Of a stretch of 44,777 nucleotides of DNA, positions 33,295 through 41,771 are shown piece by piece (positions within the stretch are counted from its first letter, which is position 1; every line of letters begins with the position of its first letter). Under the pieces are notes generated by a model. The model saw nothing but the letters and a program-made list of their open reading frames with translations. It searched no databases and had not been told where the DNA came from. The stretch is from Nostoc sp. 'Peltigera membranacea cyanobiont' N6. Lineage in GTDB: Bacteria; Cyanobacteriota; Cyanobacteriia; Cyanobacteriales; Nostocaceae. Made by a program: the position numbers and the translations under genes. The stretch spans positions 1-44,777 of the forward strand of contig NZ_CP026686.1 in NCBI RefSeq assembly GCF_002949735.1, given 5' to 3'.

Positions 33295-33477
33295 TTATTG
33301 ACGCTGCTTTTTATCAGCATCAATTTTAGTTTGTACCCACTGTTCTATTAGTGTTCGGGCTTTCTCACTCATATTTGTGTTTTCCCTGGCACACCAGACC
33401 TTAAATTCAGTTCGCAATGATTCAGGGAGAAAAACACGAAAACTTACAGTAGGTTCGTCTTTTTTGTCATCTGGCAT
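33295..33477 (-). CDS. Small RHH/CopG-like protein
   Basis: 60 aa: DEPTVSFRVFLPESLRTEF forms the beta strand and first helix, and NMSEKARTLIEQWVQTK the second helix of a ribbon-helix-helix fold. A Lys/Gln tail follows. RHH proteins dimerise and bind operator DNA. It sits between rep and the ParM operon, so copy-number or partition control is the likeliest role. Confidence 0.7.
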   Translation of the reverse strand: MPDDKKDEPTVSFRVFLPESLRTEFKVWCARENTNMSEKARTLIEQWVQTKIDADKKQRQ

Positions 33478-33763
33478 ATCTAGGCTATGTACATCATTAA
33501 GCCTATCATGCCTTGCTTTTGTAATCTTTACTATATATCATCTGCCATTTATGACATACAAGGTGTTATTGACATATCTGACCTATGTGGTATAGGATAA
33601 CAGATAACAGCCATAAATGTCATGGGAAGACTAAATCTGTATTAGGTGGTTGAAATGCCAAGTATAAATTATCGGTTACAACCTTAAAGCAGAGATAGTC
33701 AAAACCAAAGCAGCAAGCCTATTTCAGAACTTTGTCAATTAAATATTTTGGGGATTAAGGATT
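33478..33763. promoter_or_regulatory. Region upstream of parM, candidate parC and promoter
   Basis: Contains the inverted pair taggct/agccta at about 33481-33506, several TGACATA-like elements (33551, 33571) and atgtcat at 33618. Clustered short repeats upstream of a ParM-type operon are where parC centromeres and ParR operators usually lie. AAGGA precedes the parM ATG at 33764. Confidence 0.35.
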
Positions 33764-34822
33764 ATGACAGATTTGGCAGTTAATACCGAAAATGCCAACA
33801 CTGGGCAAAAAGGTACACTCACGATCGTTGCTGGTTACGACCTCGGTAATTCCAGCATTAAATTTGTATCATCAGACCGCCAGATAAGATTTCCCAGTTA
33901 TTTAGAGAATTGCTACTACCGTCCTACAGAGACTCCCACAGAAGGTTACGTTGAGTACCTAGAGGGTGATGCACTAACTAAACTGGACTACAAGCAATGG
34001 TTATCGGGCTATGCAGCTTACGATGCCAACCCGAAAAACCATCTTCGGGTTACTGATGATGCTACTGCAAAGGTGAGTCAATCGCTGAAACATCTACTAG
34101 CAGTGCTTTCTTATTACCCTTATAAAGCCTCGATTGAGTTAGTAATTTGTGCTTCTCTGCACGAAAGAGGCGATTTGGAAGACCAACTGATTGAAGCACT
34201 CACTGGCCGCCATGTCGTCAAGTTTGGCGGTAAGATTTGCCCCACCGAGGTCAAGATCCATGTTTTGAAGGTTTACGACGAAGGTCACGCAGCGATCGCC
34301 GCCTTTGCCCAGAACTTGAACACCAGTAAGCAAAACGTAATTGTTGATATCGGGAATCGGACAGTTATTGCCACTTTAATCGGTTCCAAAGGACATCTAG
34401 CTAACCGAAAGACTTTTGATAACGGTGTGGAAGAGTTGATCCGAATGATTTCGGTCAACCCAGACTTTAAGAATCGCTTGGTAGGCGAGATTGCAATGCC
34501 GCACCTTATCCGTCAAGGACTAGAAAGCACTGACAAGCCCTTTTGGTATGGCAAACAGTTCAGTTTTCAAGATGTCTACCAAAAAGAGTTAGCGCCTTGG
34601 GTACAAAAGTCCCTAGCGCCAGTATTCAAGTTTATCCACCCTTGGAAGATTAATGCAGATGTCTGCTTAATTACTGGGGGAGGCTCACGACTGTCATCAG
34701 TGAGTGAAGCACTTCAGGCTAAAGGGTTCGTGGTAGCAGACAACCCAGTGTGGGCAAACGCGATTGGGCTTGAACAATTAGCAAAGATGATTCATTTAAG
34801 GAGTGTGAATGAACAGCAATGA
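33764..34822 (+). CDS. parM: ParM/StbA-like actin-family ATPase
   Basis: 352 aa. Actin-fold phosphate loops are visible: GYDLGNSSIKFV at about 24-35, VIVDIGNRTVIATLI in the second lobe, and the adenosine motif ITGGGSRL near 301-308. ParM-type filaments push plasmid copies apart using an adaptor bound to parC. The next gene, overlapping by 14 bases, is a plausible adaptor. This is the first gene of an eight-gene operon reaching 39434, longer than the usual two-gene parMR cassette. Confidence 0.88.
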   Translation: MTDLAVNTENANTGQKGTLTIVAGYDLGNSSIKFVSSDRQIRFPSYLENCYYRPTETPTEGYVEYLEGDALTKLDYKQWLSGYAAYDANPKNHLRVTDDATAKVSQSLKHLLAVLSYYPYKASIELVICASLHERGDLEDQLIEALTGRHVVKFGGKICPTEVKIHVLKVYDEGHAAIAAFAQNLNTSKQNVIVDIGNRTVIATLIGSKGHLANRKTFDNGVEELIRMISVNPDFKNRLVGEIAMPHLIRQGLESTDKPFWYGKQFSFQDVYQKELAPWVQKSLAPVFKFIHPWKINADVCLITGGGSRLSSVSEALQAKGFVVADNPVWANAIGLEQLAKMIHLRSVNEQQ

Positions 34823-35036
34823 AAGCATTCGGGTAGTGATTCGTAAGCCCTACCACCCATTACTAAAAAAGCTTGCACAACAAATGAACTTAGACGATTA
34901 CGGGGAGGTGATTAACTTCCTACTTTTAGAATTCCAGCGAAATGGGTACAACTTCCAAACTGAACAACCGACTGATTCTAAGCTCCAACAACAAGACGAA
35001 AAAGATTTAGTTAACAATCTCGCTGCAATGTTCTAG
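34809..35036 (+). CDS. Probable ParR-like adaptor
   Basis: 75 aa. NESIRVVIRKPYHPLLKKL forms a strand and basic helix, and LDDYGEVINFLLLEFQRNG a second helix, consistent with a ribbon-helix-helix fold. A Gln/Asp-rich tail ends in LVNNLAAMF, as expected for an adaptor peptide that caps an actin filament. It overlaps parM by 14 bases. Size, position and fold support ParR, although sequence alone is not decisive. Confidence 0.65.
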   Translation: MNSNESIRVVIRKPYHPLLKKLAQQMNLDDYGEVINFLLLEFQRNGYNFQTEQPTDSKLQQQDEKDLVNNLAAMF

Positions 35037-35038
35037 CC

Positions 35039-35254
35039 ATGAAAATCAACAAAACACTTGGATTCTCTGTTGCTGCTTTTGGCTTTCTAGCCCTCGGCTA
35101 TTTCGGAGTGCAGTATTTCGGCCGTAACAATATGTTCACCATCGCCGCAGCTGTCGGGGGTGCAGGGGCAATCAGCTATGTACTTCAAAAACCGAGTCAG
35201 CCAGAAGCGCCAACCGCACCGATAAAAGCTCAAAGAAAAGGAAGGAAGTCATGA
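35039..35254 (+). CDS. Small membrane protein of ParM operon
   Basis: 71 aa with a hydrophobic helix GFSVAAFGFLALGYFGVQYF and a second, Gly/Ala-rich segment (TIAAAVGGAGAISYVL), then a Pro/Lys tail (PIKAQRKGRKS). It begins two bases after the upstream stop and overlaps the next gene by four bases. A short two-helix hairpin is likely. Function unknown; it may anchor the operon's machinery in the membrane. Confidence 0.65.
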   Translation: MKINKTLGFSVAAFGFLALGYFGVQYFGRNNMFTIAAAVGGAGAISYVLQKPSQPEAPTAPIKAQRKGRKS

Positions 35255-35526
35255 GCGACCAAGACACCCAAAAGACACAGCCATCGCTAACAACAACCGA
35301 AATCATGACCATCATCCTCGGTTGCGAACAGACTCTAAGGTTTGTGCAAGCATCTCCCAATTACAAGCAAATCGAAGCCTCCGAAAAGTTCAGTACATCG
35401 AATGACTTAAAAATAGGTGATGCTGTGCAAGCTTTGATGGAGATTCACGAAGCCATCCTAAATATCGAGTTTTACTCTCAAGTTGAGGGACAAGCTTATG
35501 CTTTCAACGACAGCCTTACAGCGTAA
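35251..35526 (+). CDS. Hypothetical protein, 91 aa, ParM operon
   Basis: Soluble helical protein (TTTEIMTIILGCEQTLRFV, DAVQALMEIHEAILNIEFY). The ATG at 35251 overlaps the preceding stop by four bases. No family is recognised. Tight coupling on both sides indicates it is a real member of the operon. Confidence 0.6.
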   Translation: MSDQDTQKTQPSLTTTEIMTIILGCEQTLRFVQASPNYKQIEASEKFSTSNDLKIGDAVQALMEIHEAILNIEFYSQVEGQAYAFNDSLTA

Positions 35527-35692
35527 TCATCTGTACCAATTCCGTGGTCAACAACTGCGCTACAGCCATCGCTCTAATTGTCGAGTCAATGCCCCTTTCA
35601 TATTCAATGACTCGAAAGGCAGAAGAAAAGAATTAAGCCAAAACCAAGTACAGTTGGAGGTTTTTGAACTTGTTGAGTTTTGTGAGAACTGA
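35498..35692 (+). CDS. Hypothetical protein, 64 aa, ParM operon
   Basis: ATG 35498 lies inside the previous gene (29-base overlap). The product is basic at the start (LQRNHLYQFRGQQLRYSHRS) with a beta-rich feel and ends QVQLEVFELVEFCEN. No family is recognised. The stop overlaps an ATG of the next gene (TGATGA), arguing for translational coupling. Confidence 0.5.
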   Translation: MLSTTALQRNHLYQFRGQQLRYSHRSNCRVNAPFIFNDSKGRRKELSQNQVQLEVFELVEFCEN

Positions 35693-36234
35693 TGATGAAG
35701 CGATTGCATCGACGACCAATCACTGCAATCGCCTCACTAGGGGACGTATCTCTCGCCGCAAAAACGAAAGTACATAAGGATCTTAACAGCATGGCACTCG
35801 ATTACAAAAATCCCAACGATTGGGGCAAATCACCGCTAACTGACCGCGCTTTGAGATTAGAGCAATTCAAAGCGGAAAATCCTGAACAGTGGGCAGCAAG
35901 GATTGAGGCAGATATTGAGGCACTTTCCACACCAATATTCGAGAGTGAAAATTACCCACCTTTCACCGGAACGGAATTCTTAGCAACTCATTCAACCATT
36001 GATGACCATCCATACTCTGCTGCATTTGGTCAATTCTTGGGTAATGGGATTGACGCGGACATTGCAAATATCTTGGCGTTTGGCTCCAACAGATTTGATT
36101 TAATCTCTGATGATTTTGACGACCCCATAAGGCAATTAGCAGCGAGAATTTATAACCGATTTAAAGACATGGGTTACTGGGATGAATTGCCCCAAGAGTC
36201 GAGCGATATCGACTACGACAACATACCTTATTAG
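35692..36234 (+). CDS. Hypothetical acidic protein, ParM operon
   Basis: 180 aa from ATG 35692, or 147 aa from ATG 35791 (MALDYKNPNDWG), which has AAGGA upstream and looks like the better start. The 5' extension is basic and unlike the rest. The body is acidic and soluble (AARIEADIEALSTPIF, DLISDDFDDPIRQLAARIYNRF), ending DELPQESSDIDYDNIPY. No family is recognised. Confidence 0.6.
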   Translation: MMKRLHRRPITAIASLGDVSLAAKTKVHKDLNSMALDYKNPNDWGKSPLTDRALRLEQFKAENPEQWAARIEADIEALSTPIFESENYPPFTGTEFLATHSTIDDHPYSAAFGQFLGNGIDADIANILAFGSNRFDLISDDFDDPIRQLAARIYNRFKDMGYWDELPQESSDIDYDNIPY

Positions 36235-36245
36235 GAGTGTCAGCA

Positions 36246-36962
36246 ATGGACTTTGCAATACGTAATCCGGTAGTTGGTCATGCAACCCATATTGACGAGA
36301 AGGCGCAATCTTGGGGAGGATTTGAGTCTGATATTTTGGGCTATCTTTCAGATATAAATAAGCTTGAACAGTTCGCTGATTATGCGAATAATGCCCAAGA
36401 ATTATCAGATAGGTTAGAGCCATTTTTGGACAACGCCAAGGTGGTCTTTGAGGCGATGGAGAAGTTGACCAAAGGGCAAGTAACTTGGACTGAACTTCGC
36501 AAACAATACGGATCTCATGTTGCGGGTGCTATCGCCAAAATTCGCAAACTCAATTCGGAATTTGATTCAGAGATGAGTAAGATAGATGCCCAAGATAGAG
36601 CCGACTTGCTGCGGATTGACCAGAAACGCAAACACGCATTAACCGAAGTTGCAGCCCAATTACACCACGATTTGCAAGCAGAATTGTGGAGACATGAAAA
36701 CAAAATTAGCGGCATCGAAAACAGGCAAGTTGTGCAAGCAGAACGCCAAGCTATCACTACAGGACTAAGAGAGAAACGCCAACAACTTTTAGCCCGTGCG
36801 CGGTACGGCTCAAGGGCATTAGAACCCAATCAAGCCCCCCAAGAAGTTATACCGATTCAATCCCAAAATCATGCACCTGCGTCTAGTGTTTCTGCAACAG
36901 GAACAGTTCGCGGTTGGGGTGCAATGTTAGGTAACTTGTGGCAGAAGTTAGGCGACCGATAA
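36246..36962 (+). CDS. Coiled-coil protein, ParM operon
   Basis: 238 aa from ATG 36246, which has AGGAG at an 8-base spacing (a GTG at 36237 is less likely). Residues about 70-190 are charged and helical with heptads (IRKLNSEFDSEMSKIDAQD, LRIDQKRKHALTEVAAQL, QAERQAITTGLREKRQQLL), predicting a long coiled coil. The tail is Pro/Ala/Ser-rich and ends in an amphipathic WGAMLGNLWQKLGDR. It may link the actin-like filament to the membrane ATPase, which is inferred from operon position only. Confidence 0.65.
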   Translation: MDFAIRNPVVGHATHIDEKAQSWGGFESDILGYLSDINKLEQFADYANNAQELSDRLEPFLDNAKVVFEAMEKLTKGQVTWTELRKQYGSHVAGAIAKIRKLNSEFDSEMSKIDAQDRADLLRIDQKRKHALTEVAAQLHHDLQAELWRHENKISGIENRQVVQAERQAITTGLREKRQQLLARARYGSRALEPNQAPQEVIPIQSQNHAPASSVSATGTVRGWGAMLGNLWQKLGDR

Positions 36963-36987
36963 CTATTAGTTGAAAGGACACAGGCTG

Positions 36988-37539
36988 ATGCTAGTAAGGA
37001 AACGAAATGAAGATCCTCATAGCGTCAGCCCTTTTTCATTTGAAGGGCTGGCACAAACACCACAACAACAACATCAGCAGCAGAAACAACCAGAACAACT
37101 ACCACCACTGCCAGAAAACAACAGAGGTCGGACATTTAGACGTGCTGGTAATGCCTGTGAAATTGTTGCTGGCAGTTGTTTAAATAGTGCAGTTATTTTC
37201 ACCTTTCACCTATTGCAAGTTCACCCAGTTGGAATGTTCCTAGCTGTGGGTACTGCACACCTGTATTTTACTGCCACTGCAACAGGTGAAGGGTTCAATA
37301 ATTTCGTCACTAATTTAATGACTGGTTGCAGTGCATCACTGGCGTTATTCTGTGCGCTATCTGAACCGATTAGTGAGTGGAACGAAGCGAGAACTTCTAC
37401 TAGTACAGTTAAGACTTCTATTGAGTCGGTTTATAAGCCAAAAACTGCTGAATCTTCAAGTTGGATGGATGGTGCAGGAGTGGGCATATTTCTAGCGATA
37501 TTAATGTTTTTTCTATTTAGTGGTAGGAGAGGTAAATGA
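36988..37539 (+). CDS. Membrane protein, ParM operon
   Basis: 183 aa from ATG 36988, with GAAAGGA upstream. A Gln/Pro-rich cytoplasmic N-terminus (PQQQHQQQKQPEQLPPLPE) is followed by hydrophobic segments near 60-78 (CLNSAVIFTFHLLQVHPVG), 85-100, 115-130 and at the C-terminus (GVGIFLAILMFFLFSG). Its stop overlaps the start of the FtsK/TraD-like ATPase by four bases, so a membrane complex of the two is plausible. Confidence 0.65.
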   Translation: MLVRKRNEDPHSVSPFSFEGLAQTPQQQHQQQKQPEQLPPLPENNRGRTFRRAGNACEIVAGSCLNSAVIFTFHLLQVHPVGMFLAVGTAHLYFTATATGEGFNNFVTNLMTGCSASLALFCALSEPISEWNEARTSTSTVKTSIESVYKPKTAESSSWMDGAGVGIFLAILMFFLFSGRRGK

Positions 37540-39434
37540 ATTACTTAACCGACAAACATAAGCAGTTATCCGAGTCGCAACAATCGGGTTTAATGTTGTG
37601 GTTTGGTCAGTTACCAATGGACAAGAAAGCTGTTGCAATTGGGCTGAGTTTAACTGTGGGTATTGGATCAGCTGCAATGGCTTGGAAAGGAACCAGCAGC
37701 GATCGGATCTACTTTTGTATTAAAAACCCACAAAAAACATTGACCTGCTCAGACAAGAATGGACGACCTTTCAGGATGACCCCATTTTATTGGTCACAGT
37801 GGAAGAGTGATGGAATGCCCCGCCAAGTAGTGCGTGACCCAGCTATGGGGGTAAACGGACTGGTGAAAGCGACCAACCCTTACAAACCGTTTTGGGCGTT
37901 TGGGGGATTCCTGGGGTTTGCGCTTGCTGGGTGGATGCTGCGCCATTGCCAGGATGAGGAGAAACAGAGGGCAGTTTTTGAAGACATCGCCCAAAAGCGG
38001 GATGCTGCAAAGGCAGAGATGGCCGCACGTTCCGAGTTACTAGAGAGTTGCCGAGACGTTGCGATCGCAGAAGTTCAATTACAAGCTGACTTGGATCTAA
38101 TCGCCAATGATCGCACAGTAGACATCACCAAAGCTGAGATTTACGCCCACACTGAGATAGAAGTTACCCAAATGGAGGCAACTGACGCTATTTTTGAGGC
38201 ACAAACGGCGGGGATGACGGAGGAGCAGAAAGCGGAGTACATTAAGCAGTTGCGAGAGATGAAAACGCCCTATCTACAAGGTAGCCAGACTCTACAGGGG
38301 ACGATTGACCCCAACGACAAGGTTACTGGAGATGAACAGGGCGCAATCGCACCGGGAGCAACCCCAACAGGTGATTACCTTCACCCATCAGAAGGTCTTG
38401 CCCTAAATACTTTGCAAGCCCTAGCCAGAGCAGATAGTTCCACTGCTTTAGTTGCCGCACCGGGAAGCGGTAAATCAGTCACCCTCAATTATTTGATTGA
38501 GAAAATCTTGGCGGATTACAAGAGTGCTGATATCTGGGTAATTAGTGCTAAGAATGATAGTTTCTGTGGTTTACGAGAGAAGGAGAGAGTAATTGTCTTT
38601 GATCAGGAAAACCCAGACTTAGCCAAAGAGGTAATTGACAACTTTTACACGGACTACAAAAAGCGTAAGCAACTACCAGAATCAAAGCGCGAATCATTAC
38701 CGCCATTGATTCTAATTCTGGATGATTGGTTAGTGATTGCTGACCAATTAAGTAAGCATTACTCCGACTGGAATTATGGGAGTAAATTACTTGATGTTTT
38801 ACTGATTGGTAGAGAGTTTAATACTAAGTTTATTGCTTCCCTACAGTCTTTTAATCTGGCAGCATTGGGCATTGAAAAGATGGATGCTCAAACTCGTCTC
38901 TGTCTCAATTTATTGTTGTTAGGTAATAGGTATATCAAGAACGGAAGGGAACAAGAATCTTATGGGGTGCTGGAACTGATTTTAAACAGAGGTGACATTA
39001 TTCCAGGTAAGCAAGAGAGAGAACAAATTAAATCTAAATACTTGTCAGTGAAAGCAGTATCTTATCAAAACCTCCGTCCAGTGATGATTGCTTCCGTTGG
39101 GGGGTTTGTTGTGGCATTAATGCCCAAATTATCTAATCAAGTCAATTCAATTGCTTCGGAGCAGGAATATCTAGATAGAGTATTTGACCTGGAATTTAAT
39201 TTAACTGCTGCTCACAATCTACATCCCAAACCATTATCTGAGGTGGCTAAAAAGATTTATGAATACTTCCAGAATGTCAAGAATAAAACGCCAAAAACAT
39301 TACGCGATTTGAAGAAGGCAGACAGGTTATCTGGTTATTCAGAGTCAGAACTAATTGATGGATTAGCTGAATTAGTTGAGAGGGAGAGGATAAATTTTGA
39401 CGGTAATGATAGCTACTCCCTGCCTGATTGGTAA
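37536..39434 (+). CDS. Membrane FtsK/TraD-like ATPase (T4CP-type)
   Basis: 632 aa. Two N-terminal membrane helices (KAVAIGLSLTVGIGSAAMAW and FWAFGGFLGFALAGWML) precede a coiled-coil-like region (residues about 150-250). The P-loop domain has Walker A APGSGKSV near 307-315 and Walker B PLILILDDW near 390-399, then a RecA-like continuation (IASLQSFNLAALG, ...TRLCLNLLLLGNR). The C-terminal 80 residues look like a winged helix (KTLRDLKKADRLSGYSESEL). Relatives pump DNA as coupling proteins or segregation motors. A four-base overlap with the membrane gene makes it the last gene of the ParM operon. It could serve mobilization with the MobV relaxase or active segregation. Confidence 0.75.
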   Translation: MNYLTDKHKQLSESQQSGLMLWFGQLPMDKKAVAIGLSLTVGIGSAAMAWKGTSSDRIYFCIKNPQKTLTCSDKNGRPFRMTPFYWSQWKSDGMPRQVVRDPAMGVNGLVKATNPYKPFWAFGGFLGFALAGWMLRHCQDEEKQRAVFEDIAQKRDAAKAEMAARSELLESCRDVAIAEVQLQADLDLIANDRTVDITKAEIYAHTEIEVTQMEATDAIFEAQTAGMTEEQKAEYIKQLREMKTPYLQGSQTLQGTIDPNDKVTGDEQGAIAPGATPTGDYLHPSEGLALNTLQALARADSSTALVAAPGSGKSVTLNYLIEKILADYKSADIWVISAKNDSFCGLREKERVIVFDQENPDLAKEVIDNFYTDYKKRKQLPESKRESLPPLILILDDWLVIADQLSKHYSDWNYGSKLLDVLLIGREFNTKFIASLQSFNLAALGIEKMDAQTRLCLNLLLLGNRYIKNGREQESYGVLELILNRGDIIPGKQEREQIKSKYLSVKAVSYQNLRPVMIASVGGFVVALMPKLSNQVNSIASEQEYLDRVFDLEFNLTAAHNLHPKPLSEVAKKIYEYFQNVKNKTPKTLRDLKKADRLSGYSESELIDGLAELVERERINFDGNDSYSLPDW

Positions 39435-39440
39435 ACGTAT

Positions 39441-39582
39441 TGCCGTAATGCCGTGGTGATAATCAGGTATGTAAAACTGGCTTTTATCTGTGTCCACGGT
39501 ATACGGCAGCAATCACGGCAATGCTTACCATGTATAGGTCGTAGCTTACGACGGCTTTACGGCATTGCGGACAGCTACGGCA
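39441..39582. repeat. Cluster of ACGGCA/TGCCGT hexamers
   Basis: Six copies in about 140 bp, in both orientations: TGCCGT at 39441 and 39449; ACGGCA at 39503, 39515, 39559 and 39577. They are embedded in longer similarities such as tgccgtaatgccgt and cacggcaatgc. The cluster follows the ATPase stop and reaches the 3' end of the convergent nuclease gene. It could be a protein-binding array (centromere, transfer or recombination site) or a bidirectional 3' region. Confidence 0.7.
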
Positions 39583-40450
39583 GAGATGTAAAAAATTTCT
39601 CTACGATTAAAGGACAGTAATCCTCATATTCATTAGAATAAACTTTTTCTCCTAGTTCAGCTAGCAAATTCACCTCCGGCACTATATCGTCCTTAAAGGA
39701 AATACTGAATGGTTGCCTGCGGAGAGCATCTCTCACCTGCTGGGCTTTACTAATAGGCAATATTTGCAAGAGTTGTTGGAGACGAACCTCGTCAAAATCA
39801 AATGATGCAGCTAGAAAATCATCTTGAAACTTAATATTTACAGAAAATGTGTACAAATCATCTTCTACCTTACTTATCAAAGGCATAAGGGTCGGCAAAA
39901 AATGATGTTTGCTTTTAGTATCAAACCCTAGCTTATGTAGATAAAGTCCAAAGTCTGGTTTGTAATCAAATATATGTGGTTTGATAAATGCTGAGGGACT
40001 TAATAAACGTTGTACATCTTTAAAATTGATATCTAAATCAATCATATTTACAACTAGAGTTGGTTCAATTCGATTAATGTCAAAAATAACTAATTTTCGT
40101 CCATTACACAGGGCATAGCGAAATACTCTAATTTCAGGATGAATAGCGTAACTAAATGCTTGCTCTGGATTTTTCCCAGAAATGATTTGCTCACTCGGAG
40201 CTTTGGCTTCTAAGACCCAACGATAGTTTTCATCTACCATTAATAGATAATCTGGAACAATGTTTACTTTATGACTTTTTGACCCAATGTATACAAAAGG
40301 ATGTGTAAGTGTTTTACTCCGAATAATTTTTGCCGGACCATTAGCTGAGTACCCTAAAGCTTTTAGTAACGGAACAATGAGTTCTTCACGAACAGAATCT
40401 TCTTTAAAATCTGGATCATCAAGCAGCAAAAAATCAAAATTACTAAACAT
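39575..40450 (-). CDS. HSDR_N-type PD-(D/E)xK nuclease-like protein
   Basis: 291 aa. Residues 12-120 match the type I restriction R-subunit N-terminal nuclease fold: VREELIVPLLKALGYS with E22/E23, PD at 66-67 in NIVPDYLL, EAK at 81-83 in WVLEAKAP, and later FSYAIHPEIRVFRYALCNG. The motor and C-terminal domains of HsdR are absent, and the remaining 170 residues are not recognised. Stand-alone HSDR_N proteins are common in defence-rich DNA and may cleave foreign DNA; activity here is inferred from intact catalytic residues. It is convergent with the ParM operon. Confidence 0.8.
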   Translation of the reverse strand: MFSNFDFLLLDDPDFKEDSVREELIVPLLKALGYSANGPAKIIRSKTLTHPFVYIGSKSHKVNIVPDYLLMVDENYRWVLEAKAPSEQIISGKNPEQAFSYAIHPEIRVFRYALCNGRKLVIFDINRIEPTLVVNMIDLDINFKDVQRLLSPSAFIKPHIFDYKPDFGLYLHKLGFDTKSKHHFLPTLMPLISKVEDDLYTFSVNIKFQDDFLAASFDFDEVRLQQLLQILPISKAQQVRDALRRQPFSISFKDDIVPEVNLLAELGEKVYSNEYEDYCPLIVEKFFTSLP

Positions 40451-40469
40451 TTTAATTCACCAATTGTAT

Positions 40470-40676
40470 TTAGTAAACTCTTTTGAGGCTGGAGGAGGAA
40501 AAGAGCTTTCTTAATAATTTTTTACTCCCCCAACACCCTCCGCTCAAAAAGCTTGCCTCTACCCAAAGTTCCCTTGGTAAACCACTAACTGCTGCCCAAT
40601 TACCAGCCTCCAATAATTCCTGTAGCTTGGAGTAATCAACAGAATTAACAGCAATTGAGTTATTGGTGCCAAGCAT
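40470..40676 (-). pseudogene. Possible GUN4-like domain fragment
   Basis: 68 aa from ATG 40676, with AAAGGTAG upstream. Residues 13-29 (VDYSKLQELLEAGNWAA) resemble the opening helices of GUN4-type domains. The rest does not continue that fold and ends in Ser/Lys-rich sequence, so it is probably a truncated relic. It lies just upstream of the nuclease gene on the same strand. Confidence 0.35.
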
Positions 40677-40934
40677 TTTCTACCTTTGATTTTTTAGCTT
40701 TGCAAGCCTACAGGTTTATTATTCCCAAGGTAGATAGCAGTAATCGATAAAACTAATTCATAGTACCGTGCCTCCCAGGTGACGGGCTGCTTGCTGTATC
40801 TGGGTAACTGGGCGAACGGCTTCCCCTGTGGTAGCATAACAGGCGCATCGAGGAGAGCGATCGCTGTTTTCCGGGACAATTAAGATGGATTTAACTACAT
40901 TCAGTACTCAGTAGCTACCTGATTGGAGGAGATA

Positions 40935-41372
40935 ATGGGAGAAGCGAAACGCCGTCAGAAGTTAGACCCCAATTGGGCGAAATCAGGAGGATTCAGTCAG
41001 CGCAACAAACCAAAAATTACCTACTTGACTGAAGAACACCCCGACTATCAAAAAGCCAGTGAGTTAAAAAATACCTTCTACCCTGGACAAAATTTTGTTT
41101 ACCTAGTCCGCCTAGACTACTCAAATGGTGATTACTTCGTGGGGGCAGTAAACGCATTCTTGCAAGGTACTGAGATTACAGTCAACGCGATTTGGTCAGC
41201 TAACCCCAATTCTCAACGCACGGGTCTAGAGTTATTACAAAGTATTCGTCGAGATATTGGTTTGAAAGCCAGAGACGACATGAATCAATCCTCTGTTGCA
41301 ATTGACGAGATGAATCAATCAAATGTCGTAATTTACGACATGACTCAATCCTCTGTCGTCAATTGCGAATAA
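40935..41372 (+). CDS. Hypothetical protein with C-terminal 10-residue repeats
   Basis: 145 aa from ATG 40935, with a strong GGAGGAGA just upstream (the frame is open from 40923). MGEAKRRQKLDPNW at the N-terminus is a common opening of small cyanobacterial proteins. The centre (FYPGQNFVYLVRLDYSNGDYFVG) looks folded. The last 30 residues are three tandem decapeptides of the form (D/E)MNQSSVxIx encoded by 30-bp repeats at 41278-41367. Function unknown. Confidence 0.65.
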   Translation: MGEAKRRQKLDPNWAKSGGFSQRNKPKITYLTEEHPDYQKASELKNTFYPGQNFVYLVRLDYSNGDYFVGAVNAFLQGTEITVNAIWSANPNSQRTGLELLQSIRRDIGLKARDDMNQSSVAIDEMNQSNVVIYDMTQSSVVNCE

Positions 41373-41771
41373 TACCCCACCCTGTTCTCTTTGACTGGCC
41401 ATCTGGCTTGATGCCTCGACCATCGAAATCACTTCTAGCCAGACGGACAGAACGAGACAGAATCCTTATGGAATAAGGGACAGACCAGACAGACAGAAAC
41501 TAGACAGCAGACATTAGCCCTCGGTTCATCACCGGGGTTTTCTGTTGGTGGCTTGAGCCAGAACTGCTGAAGAAGGCTCTCTTCCCCCAGGCGCTCATCT
41601 ACCTCTTGCCGAAAGTCCGCGTTCACTCCCGTCGTAGCGAGGGTGTTTATGACTTGCAATTTCCATTAAATTTTTCTCTTAGAAATAGCCAATCAACTTA
41701 AAGCATTAAAATTCTGGAATTGTTCATGGTATATCTGTATCCAAAAAGAAATTTGTATACTGCACTCAACC
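41373..41771. other. Spacer with GACAGA-rich tract
   Basis: No gene is convincing. About 41443-41510 is rich in cagac/gacaga words (low complexity). An open minus-strand frame at 41435-41659 is poorly gene-like. The remainder shows no clear structure. Confidence 0.4.

Noticed and set aside
40694..40879. 61-aa minus-strand frame
   Set aside because: No ribosome site or recognised domain; composition resembles dispersed non-coding cyanobacterial sequence.
41435..41659. 74-aa minus-strand frame
   Set aside because: Overlaps a GACAGA-rich tract, lacks a start signal, and does not resemble a folded protein.
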